Assembly: GCF_008124615.1 (NCBI RefSeq)
Contig: NZ_VNIB01000004.1
Coordinates: forward strand, 186,001 to 250,000
Direction of reading: 5' to 3'
DNA length: 64,000 bases
DNA from: Geothermobacter ehrlichii
Lineage (GTDB): Bacteria; Desulfobacterota; Desulfuromonadia; Desulfuromonadales; Geothermobacteraceae
A program made the position numbers and the translations under genes. Under the pieces are notes generated by a model. It was not told the DNA's origin. It searched no databases and was given only the letters and a program-made list of their open reading frames with translations. Shown here piece after piece: positions 37,801 through 46,800 of this stretch (positions within the stretch are counted from its first letter, which is position 1; each line of letters begins with the position of its first letter).

Positions 37801-38027
37801 GGCTGGAGAACAAGCTGCGGCTGGTCCACGACCAGTCGATCAACGAGCTGTCCGGGGAAACGACCTACCTGCGCAAACTGGCGCTGCGTCTCGGCTACCC
37901 GGAAAGGCCGGTCAAGCCGGAAGTGGCGCTGCTCAACGACTACCGGCAAGCCACCGAAGGCATCCGCACCATCTTCAACCGAATCCTGCCCCCGGATACG
38001 GACGGAGTGCCGAACGGACCGTCCTGA
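34827..38027 (+). CDS. glnE: Bifunctional glutamine-synthetase adenylyltransferase/deadenylase
   Basis: Large regulator of glutamine synthetase (1066 residues) that adds and removes AMP on GlnA in response to PII and glutamine. Two nucleotidyltransferase domains are visible, each with the [10 protein letters not shown] signature: the N-terminal deadenylase domain near residue 233 ([12 protein letters not shown]) and the C-terminal adenylylating domain near residue 766 ([12 protein letters not shown]). Each is followed by a helical GlnD/PII-uridylyl-type domain ([22 protein letters not shown]). The start is GTG at 34827, overlapping the mtnA stop, with GAGGGG upstream. Much longer open sequence upstream belongs to mtnA in another frame. 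Confidence 0.95.
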
Positions 38028-38047
38028 CCCTTTCGTCGATGAAACAT

Positions 38048-38076
38048 TTGTCAAGTCCGGATAAGTCTGGGAAAAT
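38048..38076 (+). promoter_or_regulatory. Candidate promoter of the receiver-J-domain gene
   Basis: TTGTCA (38048-38053, 5 of 6) and GAAAAT (38071-38076, 4 of 6) with a 17-base spacer, 42 bases upstream of the start. Confidence 0.55.
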
Positions 38077-38118
38077 AGGTCTGAATCGGCGCACAGGCCT
38101 TGCCGGAGGGAGGGGACG

Positions 38119-40017
38119 ATGTCCAAACCGATCTGGATCATCGATGACAATGCCAACATCCGCACGTTTCTGAGCGAATCACTGAAGCTCAGGGGCTATC
38201 AGGTGCGCACCTTTTGCACGGCGGAGGACGCCCTCGACGCCATCGGCGACGATCCCTGCGGTCTGGCCCTGGTCGACATCATGCTGCCGGGCATGTCCGG
38301 AATCGAACTCTGCCGCAGAATCAGGGAGATTCCTTCCCGCGCCGACCTGCCGCTGCTGCTGATGACGGCATTCTCCCAACAGGCCGAGGAACTGCTGCAG
38401 GAGCAGGAAGGACTCGGTATCCTCGACTGCCTGTTCAAACCCTTCAGTCTCGACCGGCTGCACCAGAAGATCGCCGAAATCCTCGGCCAGCAGACACTAC
38501 GGCCATCAGCCACGGAAGCCCGGATTGCCGGCCGCCTGAACGAAACATCCTTCGCCCAGCTGCTGCACAACCTCTACACCCTCAAGGCGACCGGCCTGCT
38601 CACCCTGACCCGCGCAACGCTGAAAAAGGTGGTCTATGTCAAGAACGGCTACCCGATCTTCGCCCGTTCCAACCTGGTCAGGGAATGCCTGGGACAGATG
38701 ATGGTCGACGAAGGAATCATCACCACCGAACAGTGCGAGGAATCGCTGCGCCTGGCGCGGGAAACCGGCCGCCTGCAGGGGACGGTCCTGATCGACATGG
38801 GACTGCTGACGCCCCACCGGCTCCAGGAGGTGCTGCGGGCACAGGTGGTCAAGAAACTGCTCGAGATCTTCTCCTGGACCGACGGGAACTACCAGTTCAT
38901 CCAGGGCAAGGATTTCAAGAAAAGAGTCACCAGCATCGACGTTTCGCCAGCCTCGCTCATCTACCAGGGCATCCGGAACTACTACGACGAAGACCGCCTC
39001 GCCGAAATCCTGCGGCGCCACCAGGACCGCTACCTGTGCAAAGCCCAGAGTCCCGCCTACCGCTACCAGGATATGGGACTCGACCGGAAGGGACAGAAGG
39101 TGTTCGACATGTGCGACGGCCGAATGACCCTGCGGAAGATCCAGGAGCAGTTTCCGCTCACCAGGCTGGAGACGGACCAGGTTCTCGTGGCCCTGATCAT
39201 CTCGGAAATGGTCGAGGTGCGCAGAACGCCACTGGCCGACGGTCAGGAAGAGGCGGACGTGGCACCGGAAGATGCCGAATTCCGCGAGGCCTTTCTCCGT
39301 GAATACGGCAACCTGATGAAGCGCAACTACTTCGAACTGTTCGGCGTACCGGAAGACGCTCCCCGGACGGTACTGCGCAAGGCCTATTTCAGCATGGCCA
39401 AGAAATATCATCCCGACCGATTTCTGCAGAGGGGGTACAGTGACGAACTGCGCCGAAAGGCGAACGAACTCTTCCAGCACCTGAGTCAGGCCTACGAAAC
39501 CCTGTCCGATCCGGTCGCCTGTCGCAACTACCGCAACAAGCTGAAACAGCAGGCCTCGGGAGGGGCTCCAAGGATCGAAGACATCCTCAGGGCGGAAACC
39601 GCCTTCCAGAAGGGACGGCATCTCAACCGCAGCCGGCGCTACCAGGCCGCCCTGGGCGAGCTGGAAATCTGCATGCGCTACAGTCCCGAAGAACCTGAAT
39701 ACATGACCCAGTACGCCTGGGCGCTCTACCGGAGCTCCCCGGACCAGCCCGAGCAGCAGGAACGCGCCCTGCAGATGCTGCAGAGATCAGCCTTTCTCAA
39801 CGGGGAAATCGACCAGACCCATCTCTATCTCGGCCTGATTCTGAAAGAACGGGGTCGGAACCGCGAAGCGGAAAAGCAGTTCGAGCTGGCCATCCGCTGC
39901 AATCCCGACTGCACCGAGGCCCTGCGCGAACTGCGCCTGTACAACCTGCGGCGGGAAATGGAGGCGAAAGAAAACCGAAGCAAGGGACTTTTCGGCCGGC
40001 TGCTCAGGAAAAACTGA
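38119..40017 (+). CDS. Response-regulator receiver / DUF4388 / J-domain / TPR fusion protein
   Basis: A 632-residue cytoplasmic signalling protein. Residues 1-125 are a receiver with the acidic pair Asp9-Asp10, phospho-acceptor Asp53 (LVDIMLPG) and the conserved Lys in CLFKPF. Residues 135-390 resemble the DUF4388 module of PatA-like regulators (GRLNETSFAQLLHNLYTLKATGLLTL, then two copies around LIDMGLLTPHRLQEV). Residues 405-475 form a J domain with intact HPD (KKYHPDRF), so it could stimulate a DnaK-type ATPase. Residues 495-620 look like TPR helices. There is no DNA-binding domain and no adjacent kinase. The start at 38119 has GGAGGGAGGGG upstream. The architecture suggests phosphorylation-dependent recruitment of chaperone activity; that is inference. 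Confidence 0.85.
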   Translation: MSKPIWIIDDNANIRTFLSESLKLRGYQVRTFCTAEDALDAIGDDPCGLALVDIMLPGMSGIELCRRIREIPSRADLPLLLMTAFSQQAEELLQEQEGLGILDCLFKPFSLDRLHQKIAEILGQQTLRPSATEARIAGRLNETSFAQLLHNLYTLKATGLLTLTRATLKKVVYVKNGYPIFARSNLVRECLGQMMVDEGIITTEQCEESLRLARETGRLQGTVLIDMGLLTPHRLQEVLRAQVVKKLLEIFSWTDGNYQFIQGKDFKKRVTSIDVSPASLIYQGIRNYYDEDRLAEILRRHQDRYLCKAQSPAYRYQDMGLDRKGQKVFDMCDGRMTLRKIQEQFPLTRLETDQVLVALIISEMVEVRRTPLADGQEEADVAPEDAEFREAFLREYGNLMKRNYFELFGVPEDAPRTVLRKAYFSMAKKYHPDRFLQRGYSDELRRKANELFQHLSQAYETLSDPVACRNYRNKLKQQASGGAPRIEDILRAETAFQKGRHLNRSRRYQAALGELEICMRYSPEEPEYMTQYAWALYRSSPDQPEQQERALQMLQRSAFLNGEIDQTHLYLGLILKERGRNREAEKQFELAIRCNPDCTEALRELRLYNLRREMEAKENRSKGLFGRLLRKN

Positions 40018-40026
40018 GCCGGCAGT

Positions 40027-40740
40027 TCAGGCGTTCAGACAACGTCGTTCCTGCCTGCAGGAATCCTCGGGCATTCGAAAGTGAACCATGCCGCGGCGGT
40101 AGGTCTCGTCCGGACAACGACGGCGAATCCGGCGAAAGTAGTCACCGATGATGAAATCGCGCAGCCACCGGTTGTCCTCGGGCGAAAGATGGAGAAAGAG
40201 CATGCCGGTTTCAAAAAGTTCCTTTTCTGAACCGACTTTCGGAAAGGAATAGAGCGCCACCCCCTCCAGATCGAACTGTCGCTCCAGCAGGTGGCAGCGC
40301 ATACCCATCGCTTCGTCACGGGCCAGCTCGCGAGGCAGCAGCAAACGGCATCCCCGGTTGGAAAGGCTGGTCAGACGCGCCCGATACTCGCCATTGCGGC
40401 AGAACACGACCGCCTCCGTATCGAGCGCCGTGCGCAGATGCCGGCGCGGCGGCTGGTGAAACTTGCGTTCAAGCGCTACGTAGAGGGCTTCGATCTGCAG
40501 CGGCAACGTCAAGCGGTCGAGGCCGGCGTAATGGGAATCACTGAGCCAAACCACCGGCTGAAACCGGTCGGGAGTGAAACTCCCCTCCTTGGCCAACACC
40601 AGAGCGCTGTCATCCTCACCAACATCAGTCCGGTACCCCCACTCTTCGAGCAGACTGCAGAGAACCTGCCGAAAAGAGCTGTCAGAAACTTCGACCCGTA
40701 CCCGCTTGTTGGTACCGGAACAAGATCTTTCAACCAGCAT
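40027..40740 (-). CDS. PilZ-domain protein with degenerate N-terminal receiver-like domain
   Basis: A 237-residue cytoplasmic protein. Residues 95-205 look like a PilZ domain that binds cyclic di-GMP: the RxxxR motif is Arg99-Arg103 and the second motif is SNRG at 127-130, where the usual leading Asp/Asn is less clear. Residues 10-80 have the length and pattern of a receiver domain (FRQVLCSLLEEWGYRT) but lack the acidic pair and acceptor Asp. It overlaps the end of the SpoIIE-type phosphatase gene by 11 bases, so the two are coupled. It converges with the receiver/J-domain gene with only 9 bases between stops. Confidence 0.75.
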   Translation of the reverse strand: MLVERSCSGTNKRVRVEVSDSSFRQVLCSLLEEWGYRTDVGEDDSALVLAKEGSFTPDRFQPVVWLSDSHYAGLDRLTLPLQIEALYVALERKFHQPPRRHLRTALDTEAVVFCRNGEYRARLTSLSNRGCRLLLPRELARDEAMGMRCHLLERQFDLEGVALYSFPKVGSEKELFETGMLFLHLSPEDNRWLRDFIIGDYFRRIRRRCPDETYRRGMVHFRMPEDSCRQERRCLNA

Positions 40741-41521
40741 TTCCGCCTCCGATAACCCCGTGCATATCGATCACCAGCGCCGTACAGTCGTCCGCCGGCG
40801 GATCGGCAATGCCGAATTGTTTCAATGAACGAAGAATCTCGTCCAGAAACTCCATATGGTCGCCTAAACTGTCAAGCAACAGGCGCACCAGACGTCGCCG
40901 ACCATAGAATTCGCGCCTGTCGTTGGTCGCCTCGATGATGCCGTCGGTAAAGAGCAGAAACCGGTCGTGGCGATGGAAGCGGAAAATCTCCAGGCCGAGT
41001 TCCGGCTGGTCGAAGTAGCCCAGCGGCTGACCGGTCGCCTCCAGCTCGAAAATTTCCCTGCCCCGCCTGACCGCCGGCGCCACGTGTCCGGCGTTGACAT
41101 ATTGCATGCAGAGAGTTTCCGGATCGATCACCCCGCAAAAAAGGGTACTGGAAAAGTAGTGGTCCAGCCTCTCCGACCGCTTGGCGAACAGACGCAGAAA
41201 TGTGTTGATTTCCCGTACTATTCTCAAGGGATCACAGTCTTCGGCGGCACTGCGGTGAATGAAGCCGTAGAGCAGCCCCATGACCAGGGACGCCTGCAGG
41301 CCATGTCCGGTGACATCGCCGAGAAAGATCAGCTGGCAACCATCGGCCAGGGTGATGAAATCGAAGAAATCGCCGCCGACGCCGCTCGCCATCCGGTTGC
41401 GAATGCCGATGCAGCACCAGTCACACTGGGGCGAACTTTTCGGAAAGAGAACCTGCTGCACGCCGGTCGCCAGATCGATATCGAGATCGAGACGACAGCT
41501 GCAGTTCTCTTCTTTTTTCAT
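40730..41521 (-). CDS. PP2C/SpoIIE-family protein phosphatase
   Basis: Single-domain serine/threonine phosphatase (263 residues). Landmarks are the GVGGDFFDFITL and FLGDVTGHGLQASLVMGLL motifs with metal-binding aspartates, NAGHVAPAVRR and LLFTDGIIEATN, and a C-terminal DDCTALVIDM. Such proteins dephosphorylate anti-sigma-factor antagonists or other signalling proteins. No sensor domain is attached, so input probably comes from a partner. The ATG at 41521 has GGGAGG upstream. It forms a two-gene unit with the PilZ protein, behind a good promoter. Confidence 0.88.
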   Translation of the reverse strand: MKKEENCSCRLDLDIDLATGVQQVLFPKSSPQCDWCCIGIRNRMASGVGGDFFDFITLADGCQLIFLGDVTGHGLQASLVMGLLYGFIHRSAAEDCDPLRIVREINTFLRLFAKRSERLDHYFSSTLFCGVIDPETLCMQYVNAGHVAPAVRRGREIFELEATGQPLGYFDQPELGLEIFRFHRHDRFLLFTDGIIEATNDRREFYGRRRLVRLLLDSLGDHMEFLDEILRSLKQFGIADPPADDCTALVIDMHGVIGGGNAG

Positions 41522-41560
41522 CGGCACCCTCCCGGCACAACTTTAGACATGACCAGTGAA

Positions 41561-41588
41561 AGTATAGCCGAGGAGCGGGAAATTCCAA
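41561..41588 (-). promoter_or_regulatory. Candidate promoter of the SpoIIE/PilZ operon
   Basis: On the minus strand, TTGGAA (41588-41583) and TATACT (41566-41561, 5 of 6) with a 16-base spacer, 40 bases upstream of the phosphatase start. Confidence 0.55.
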
Positions 41589-41598
41589 CGGCGGGACG

Positions 41599-42378
41599 TC
41601 AGCTGGCCCGGGACCTGAACAGATCGTTCAGTTGCGGATCGAGAAGATGACGGGGGTGGACATTGCCGAGGGCGCCGATCATGCTGCGTTTCAGGTGGGG
41701 AATTTCCTGGCGAAGGTCGCGGATAAGCTGCTTCATCCGCTGGCGTTTCTGGTCGACTTCGCCACAGACCGGGCAGGCACAACAGATGACCGGCAAGGAA
41801 TGCTGGCGGACAAAACGGATGATCTCACCCTCCTCGACATAGACCAGGGGACGGATGACCGTATGGCGGCCGTTGTCGGCCTGCAGCTTTGGACTCATCG
41901 CCTTCAGGCTGCCGACATAGAACTGGTTGAGCAGCAGGGTTTCGATGAAGTCGTCGAGATGATGGCCGAGGGCGATCTTGTTGCAGCCCAGTTTATCCGC
42001 CAGCGAATAGAGCACGCCGCGCCTCAGCCGGGCACAGAAGGAGCAGTAGGACGAGCCGGGACGGCGCCTGGTCTCGATGATCTCGTAGGCGTTGGTCGAC
42101 TCGAGCCGGTACTCGAAGCCGAACTCCTCGAGATGACGGGCGATCACCTCCTTGCGAAAGCCGGGAAAGCCGGAATCGACGGTGGCGGCCACCAGCTCGT
42201 AGCGGACCGGCGAACGCCGGCGCAACGAATCGAGGATGTGCAGCAGGGTATAGGAATCCTTGCCGCCGGAAACCCCGACCAGGATGCGGTCCCCTTCCTG
42301 AATCAGGTCGAAATCGCCGATGGCGCGGCCGACGGCTTTGCGGATTTTGCGAAACAGGGCATCTTCTTCCAGAGGCAC
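41599..42378 (-). CDS. TtcA-family tRNA thiolation PP-loop ATPase
   Basis: Cytoplasmic iron-sulfur ATP pyrophosphatase (259 residues) of the TtcA/TtuA superfamily that activates tRNA for thiolation (TtcA makes 2-thiocytidine-32). The PP-loop SGGKDS is at residues 37-42, followed by the CSFC pair in SYCSFCARLRRG and the second Cys pair in CCACPVCG. The GHHLDDFIETLLLN motif is the tRNA/ATP part. The start is GTG at 42378, seven bases after AAGGAG; the open extension to 42501 has no family residues. It is 76 bases downstream of the RND pump gene on the same strand. Confidence 0.88.
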   Translation of the reverse strand: MPLEEDALFRKIRKAVGRAIGDFDLIQEGDRILVGVSGGKDSYTLLHILDSLRRRSPVRYELVAATVDSGFPGFRKEVIARHLEEFGFEYRLESTNAYEIIETRRRPGSSYCSFCARLRRGVLYSLADKLGCNKIALGHHLDDFIETLLLNQFYVGSLKAMSPKLQADNGRHTVIRPLVYVEEGEIIRFVRQHSLPVICCACPVCGEVDQKRQRMKQLIRDLRQEIPHLKRSMIGALGNVHPRHLLDPQLNDLFRSRAS

Positions 42379-42454
42379 GACATTCTCCTTCCTGCGAAAC
42401 GGCGCCGTTTTTTTAATCCATTTTCCCTTGCCGGAGCAAGTCTTTCCTGCCCGT

Positions 42455-45400
42455 TCACCGCGGCTCCGTTTCGACCGCCGGCAGCCCGGGGTGGTCGGCA
42501 TGAGATTCCTTAAAGCCGAACAGGCGACGGATATCCTCCAGAATCAGGTAGAGGGAAGGAATCAGCAACAGGGTGATGCCGGTGGCGAACATGATGCCGA
42601 AACCGAGAGAAATGGCCATCGGGATGAGAAACTGGGCCTGAACGCTGGTTTCGAGAATCATCGGCATCAGTCCGAAGAAGGTGGTCAGCGAAGTCAGCAT
42701 GATCGGCCGGAAACGGCGCTGTCCCGCCTGCAGCAAGGTCGGCGTCAGCTCGAGACCGCTGCGGCGCAGGCCGTTGGCGTAATCGATGAGCAGCAGCGAA
42801 TCGTTCACCACCACCCCGGCCAGGGCGACAATGCCGAACAGGGAAAGGATCGACAGACTGAAACCCATGATCAGATGTCCAAGCAGTGCACCAACGATGC
42901 CGAAGGGGATGGCACTCATGATCAGCAGCGGCTGGCTGTAGCTGCGCAGGGGAACGGCCAGCAGGGCGAAAATGGCGAACAGGGCCAGCAGAAAGCCGGT
43001 CTTCATGCTGTCCATCGACTCCGCCTGCTCCTTCTGCTCCCCTTCGAAATCGAAACCGATTCCCGGATAGTCGCGGGCCAGATCGGCCAGCAGGCCGGCC
43101 TTCAGCTCGCGCAGGATTTCGTCCGCGCTCGCCTTGCTGCTGTCGACCCGGGCGGTGACATTGATCACCCGCTTGCGGTCGCTGCGGTTGATCTGGGCAT
43201 AACCCCTCCCCTCCACCACATCCGCCGCCCGCAGCAGCGGCACTTCCCCGCCGTCGGGAGTGCGAACGCGCAGCTGCTCCAGGTTCCAGAGGAACTGGCG
43301 TTCCTGTTCGGGATAGCGCACCAGCACCTTGACCTCGTTGCGTCCACGCTGCAGGCGCAGGGCTTCCGTGCCGTAATAGGCGGCGCGCAGCTGCCGGCCG
43401 AGATCGAGTTCGGTCAGTCCCAGGGTGCGTCCCTCATCGGAAAGGCGGATCTTCAGCTCCCGCTTGCCAACGGCGTAGTTGTCGGCGATGTCGGTCACTC
43501 CGGGATATCCGGCCAGCGCCGCCTTGACACGCCCGGCGGCCATCTCCAGAACGGCGAAATCCTCGTGGGCGATCTGGATGTCGATATTCGCCCCCATCCG
43601 CACCAGGTTGGAAGCGAAGGTCAGCGTTTCGACGCCGGGAATTTCGCCCGTCAGCTCGCGCCAGCGGTCGCTGATGGCGGTGGCGGGAACATCCCGGTTT
43701 TCGCTCTTGGTCAGCAGCATGACGATGTTGGCGATATTGCTGGCGGTCTGGGCGTCGTCGGGCCCCGGACCGTGGGTGCCGCTGATACGGCCGCCGATCA
43801 CGGCGTAGACATGGCGCAACACCGATTTACCCTCGGGCAGGCCGGCATCGAATTCGGCGACTGCCCGGTTGCCGGCGTCCAGAACACGCCGCACAACCTT
43901 CTCGGTCTGCGCATAGGGGGTACCCGGCGGCAGTTCGAGATCTACGGTGATCAGGTCACCGTCGACTTCGGGCATGAAGTGAAATTTGAGAATGCCGCCG
44001 AAAAAGGTGCCGACCGTCAGCAGCAGAACGGCGATGCTGCCGGCCAGCGTGACGTAGCGGTAGCGCAGGCACCAGGCCAGGACGCGCCGGTACGGGCCGG
44101 AAATGAATCGTTCGAGCTGACGGCCGAACCAGCGCCGGACGCGGTCGATCCGTCCCAGCAGTCCCTTGCCCAGGGGCCGGCGCTTTCCCAGGGCCAGGTG
44201 CGCCGGCAGCACGAAGAGCGACTCGACCAGGGAAACCAGCAGAATGACGATCACCACCTTGGGGATGACACCGATGAACTTGCCGAGCATGCCGCCGGTG
44301 AACAGCAGTGGCGCAAAGGCGGCGATAGTGGTCAGTACGGCGAAGACCACAGCCCGACCGACCTCGATGGCGCCGTCCTCCGCCGCCTGCGGATAGGGCT
44401 TGTCCATCTGCCGGTGGTCGTAGACATTCTCGCCGACGACGATGGCGTCATCGACGACGATCCCCAGGGCCATGATGAAGGCAAACATGGAGATCATGTT
44501 GATGGAGACGTCCATTCCGGGCATGAAGAGCAGGGCACCGCAAAAGGAGATGGGAATGCCGAGCATGACCCAGAAGGCCAGCCGGATCTCGAGGAAGAGG
44601 CCGAGCACCAGAAAGACCAGTACCAGACCGATACGGGCATTCTTCACCAGCAGGTCGCGGCGGCTTTTGAACAGTTCGGAGGTGTCGTTCCAGGCCGCGA
44701 TGCGGATCGACGTCGGCAGTTCGGCCCGGCGCTTTTCGACATAGTCGCGGACGATGCGGGAAATTTCGATCGGCTTCTGTCGCCCCACCCGGCTGACCTT
44801 GACCATCGCCGCCGGCTTGCCGTCAAAACGGGCGGCCAGGTCGGTTTCGGCAAAACCGTCGATTACCCGGGCCAGATCGCCCAGCCTGACCTGGGTGCCG
44901 TCCGGCAGGGTGCGGATGACGATATCGCGGTAACCCGGTCCGAAATAGCGCCGCTCCTTGGTACGGATCAGGATATCGCCGCCGGCTGTCTTGACCGTGC
45001 CGCCGGGCAGGTCGAGAGAGGCCCGCCGGATGCGGTCGGCCACCGCATCGAGGGTCAGCCCGTACTGACGCAGACGCTGTTCCGGAATCTCGATCGTGAT
45101 CTGGTAGGGGCGGACTCCGGCCAGGTCGACCTGGGTGATCTGCGGATATTCGAGCAGGTCGTCCCGCACCCGCTCGGCCTGTTCGCGCAGGGCCCGCTCG
45201 GAAACGTCGCCGTAGACCACTACCGAGATGACCTCGTGCCGGTTGAGCAGCTTGCTGATGACCGGTTCTTCGGCATCCTCGGGAAAGGTGGTGATCCGGT
45301 CGACTTCACTCTTGATGTCGGCCAGCACCCGGTCCGGATCGGCGTCAGTATCGAGCTCGGCGGTGACGGTGCCGAATCCCTCGGAAGCAACCGAACGGAT

Positions 45401-45640
45401 CTGCTTGATGCCGTCAACCCCGATCAGATTCTCCTCGATCTTGAGCAGCACCCCTTCCTCGACCTCTTCCGGGCCGGCCCCGGGATAGGCGACCGAAACC
45501 TGGATCATGTCGAGGGAGATTTCCGGAAAGACCTCCTGCTTGATACCGAAACCGAGCAGCACGCCGCCGACGATGAACACCAGCATCAGCAGGTTGGCCG
45601 CCACATGGTTGCGCGCCATCCAGCGAATCGCGCCGTTCAT
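42455..45640 (-). CDS. RND-family efflux pump inner-membrane subunit (AcrB/MdtB-like)
   Basis: Large proton-driven exporter (1061 residues) of the hydrophobe/amphiphile or heavy-metal RND class. Twelve hydrophobic helices occur in the canonical 1 + 5 / 1 + 5 plan, separated by two large periplasmic loops. Landmarks are the N-terminal NGAIRWMARNHVAANLLMLVFI and the helix 4 stretch FAFIMALGIVVDDAIVVGENV, whose paired Asp is the proton-relay site. The GVVVNDSLLLIDYAN repeat is near the end. It overlaps the adaptor gene by 4 bases. The substrate is unknown; a TetR repressor controls the operon. Confidence 0.93.
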   Translation of the reverse strand: MNGAIRWMARNHVAANLLMLVFIVGGVLLGFGIKQEVFPEISLDMIQVSVAYPGAGPEEVEEGVLLKIEENLIGVDGIKQIRSVASEGFGTVTAELDTDADPDRVLADIKSEVDRITTFPEDAEEPVISKLLNRHEVISVVVYGDVSERALREQAERVRDDLLEYPQITQVDLAGVRPYQITIEIPEQRLRQYGLTLDAVADRIRRASLDLPGGTVKTAGGDILIRTKERRYFGPGYRDIVIRTLPDGTQVRLGDLARVIDGFAETDLAARFDGKPAAMVKVSRVGRQKPIEISRIVRDYVEKRRAELPTSIRIAAWNDTSELFKSRRDLLVKNARIGLVLVFLVLGLFLEIRLAFWVMLGIPISFCGALLFMPGMDVSINMISMFAFIMALGIVVDDAIVVGENVYDHRQMDKPYPQAAEDGAIEVGRAVVFAVLTTIAAFAPLLFTGGMLGKFIGVIPKVVIVILLVSLVESLFVLPAHLALGKRRPLGKGLLGRIDRVRRWFGRQLERFISGPYRRVLAWCLRYRYVTLAGSIAVLLLTVGTFFGGILKFHFMPEVDGDLITVDLELPPGTPYAQTEKVVRRVLDAGNRAVAEFDAGLPEGKSVLRHVYAVIGGRISGTHGPGPDDAQTASNIANIVMLLTKSENRDVPATAISDRWRELTGEIPGVETLTFASNLVRMGANIDIQIAHEDFAVLEMAAGRVKAALAGYPGVTDIADNYAVGKRELKIRLSDEGRTLGLTELDLGRQLRAAYYGTEALRLQRGRNEVKVLVRYPEQERQFLWNLEQLRVRTPDGGEVPLLRAADVVEGRGYAQINRSDRKRVINVTARVDSSKASADEILRELKAGLLADLARDYPGIGFDFEGEQKEQAESMDSMKTGFLLALFAIFALLAVPLRSYSQPLLIMSAIPFGIVGALLGHLIMGFSLSILSLFGIVALAGVVVNDSLLLIDYANGLRRSGLELTPTLLQAGQRRFRPIMLTSLTTFFGLMPMILETSVQAQFLIPMAISLGFGIMFATGITLLLIPSLYLILEDIRRLFGFKESHADHPGLPAVETEPR

Positions 45641-46800
45641 CGCGCCTCCTCCACCGTCCTGAGCAGCAACCCGTCCGCCGCCCCCGGCACCTGTGTCAGA
45701 ACCAGTTCGGCTCCGGCCTGCAGACCGTCGGAAACCAGAACCACATCCTTCTCCCGGCGAACGACCGTCACCCGGCGGATGCGCAGGCGCCCGTCCTCTT
45801 TCACCCAGACCCGGTTGCCTTCGCGCAACGCCTGTCGGGGCACTGGAATCACCCCGGAAATCGTGCGGCCGGCAAGCCGCAAACGAACGAAACTGCCGAC
45901 CGCCAGAGCCGGTTTCGACGACGCTTTCGCTTTCAGGCCATAGGGATCGTCGACCAGCACGGCGATCCGGGCCATGCGACCACGGCTGTCGACCTCGGCC
46001 AGGGCCCGGTCGACATATCCCCGCCAGTGCCTTTCACCTCCCGCCATGGGCAGAATGATCTCGGCCGGCGAGCCCCGGCGCCCCGGCTGGCGCGGAACAT
46101 CAAGCCACTGCAGATCGTCGGTGTCGAGGGGAACGATGATTTCTACCCGGTCGGTTCCGACCAGAGTCGCGACGGCATTGCCTGCGCGCAGGTACTGCCC
46201 CAGGTCGATCTTCTCGTCCTGCACATAACAGTTGAAGGGGGCACTGACAACCGTTCGTTGCAGATCGAGCCGGGCCTGTTCGAGAGCGGCGCGAGCCGCG
46301 GCGACAGCCGCCTCGGCGCTCTTGAGCTGCGGCTCAAAGACCGCCAGCGGCTGCGGCGGCTGGCCGGGATTCAGCTGCTCCCACTCCTGGCGGGCAATGT
46401 CGGCCCGCGCCCGCAGGGTTGCCAGTTCAACCTCCTGCCGACTCACTTCCGCCCGGGCCCGGTCGACGGCCAGACGATAGTCGATATCCTCCAGGGCGAA
46501 CAGCTCGTCTCCGGCGCGGAAAAAACCGCCGCTGACCAGACGCGGCGACATCCGGATCACGCGACCGCTGACCTGGGGTACGATATCGACCCGCCGGCGG
46601 GCCTGGACCGTCCCCGTCGCCTCAACCGTCACCCGATGGTCGACCGGCTGCACGCGAACCGTTTCCACCAGCACGCCGGTAAAGACGGGCGGTTTCTTCT
46701 CCGGGGCTTTGCGCGCATTGATCATCAGCATCAACCCGCCCGCACCGAGCAGAAGGATCAGCACCGGCAGAACAATCTTCAACAGCCTCTTGTCACTCAT
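45637..46800 (-). CDS. RND efflux periplasmic adaptor (membrane fusion protein)
   Basis: Periplasmic adaptor (387 residues) linking the RND pump to its outer-membrane channel. A single N-terminal membrane anchor (IVLPVLILLLGAGGLMLMI) is followed by a barrel-sandwich domain (QVSGRVIRMSPRLVSGGFFRAGDEL), a short alpha-helical hairpin (residues 110-180), and beta-barrel and membrane-proximal domains. The start at 46800 has GGAGA nine bases upstream and overlaps the outer-membrane gene's stop; an in-frame ATG at 46809 sits on top of the ribosome binding site and is less likely. Confidence 0.92.
   Translation of the reverse strand: MSDKRLLKIVLPVLILLLGAGGLMLMINARKAPEKKPPVFTGVLVETVRVQPVDHRVTVEATGTVQARRRVDIVPQVSGRVIRMSPRLVSGGFFRAGDELFALEDIDYRLAVDRARAEVSRQEVELATLRARADIARQEWEQLNPGQPPQPLAVFEPQLKSAEAAVAAARAALEQARLDLQRTVVSAPFNCYVQDEKIDLGQYLRAGNAVATLVGTDRVEIIVPLDTDDLQWLDVPRQPGRRGSPAEIILPMAGGERHWRGYVDRALAEVDSRGRMARIAVLVDDPYGLKAKASSKPALAVGSFVRLRLAGRTISGVIPVPRQALREGNRVWVKEDGRLRIRRVTVVRREKDVVLVSDGLQAGAELVLTQVPGAADGLLLRTVEEAR

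Noticed and set aside
42320-45943. Open frame of about 1200 codons on the plus strand through the RND pump gene
   Set aside because: Antisense to a clear RND transporter; compositionally biased (Gln, Asp, His rich) with no recognisable domain.
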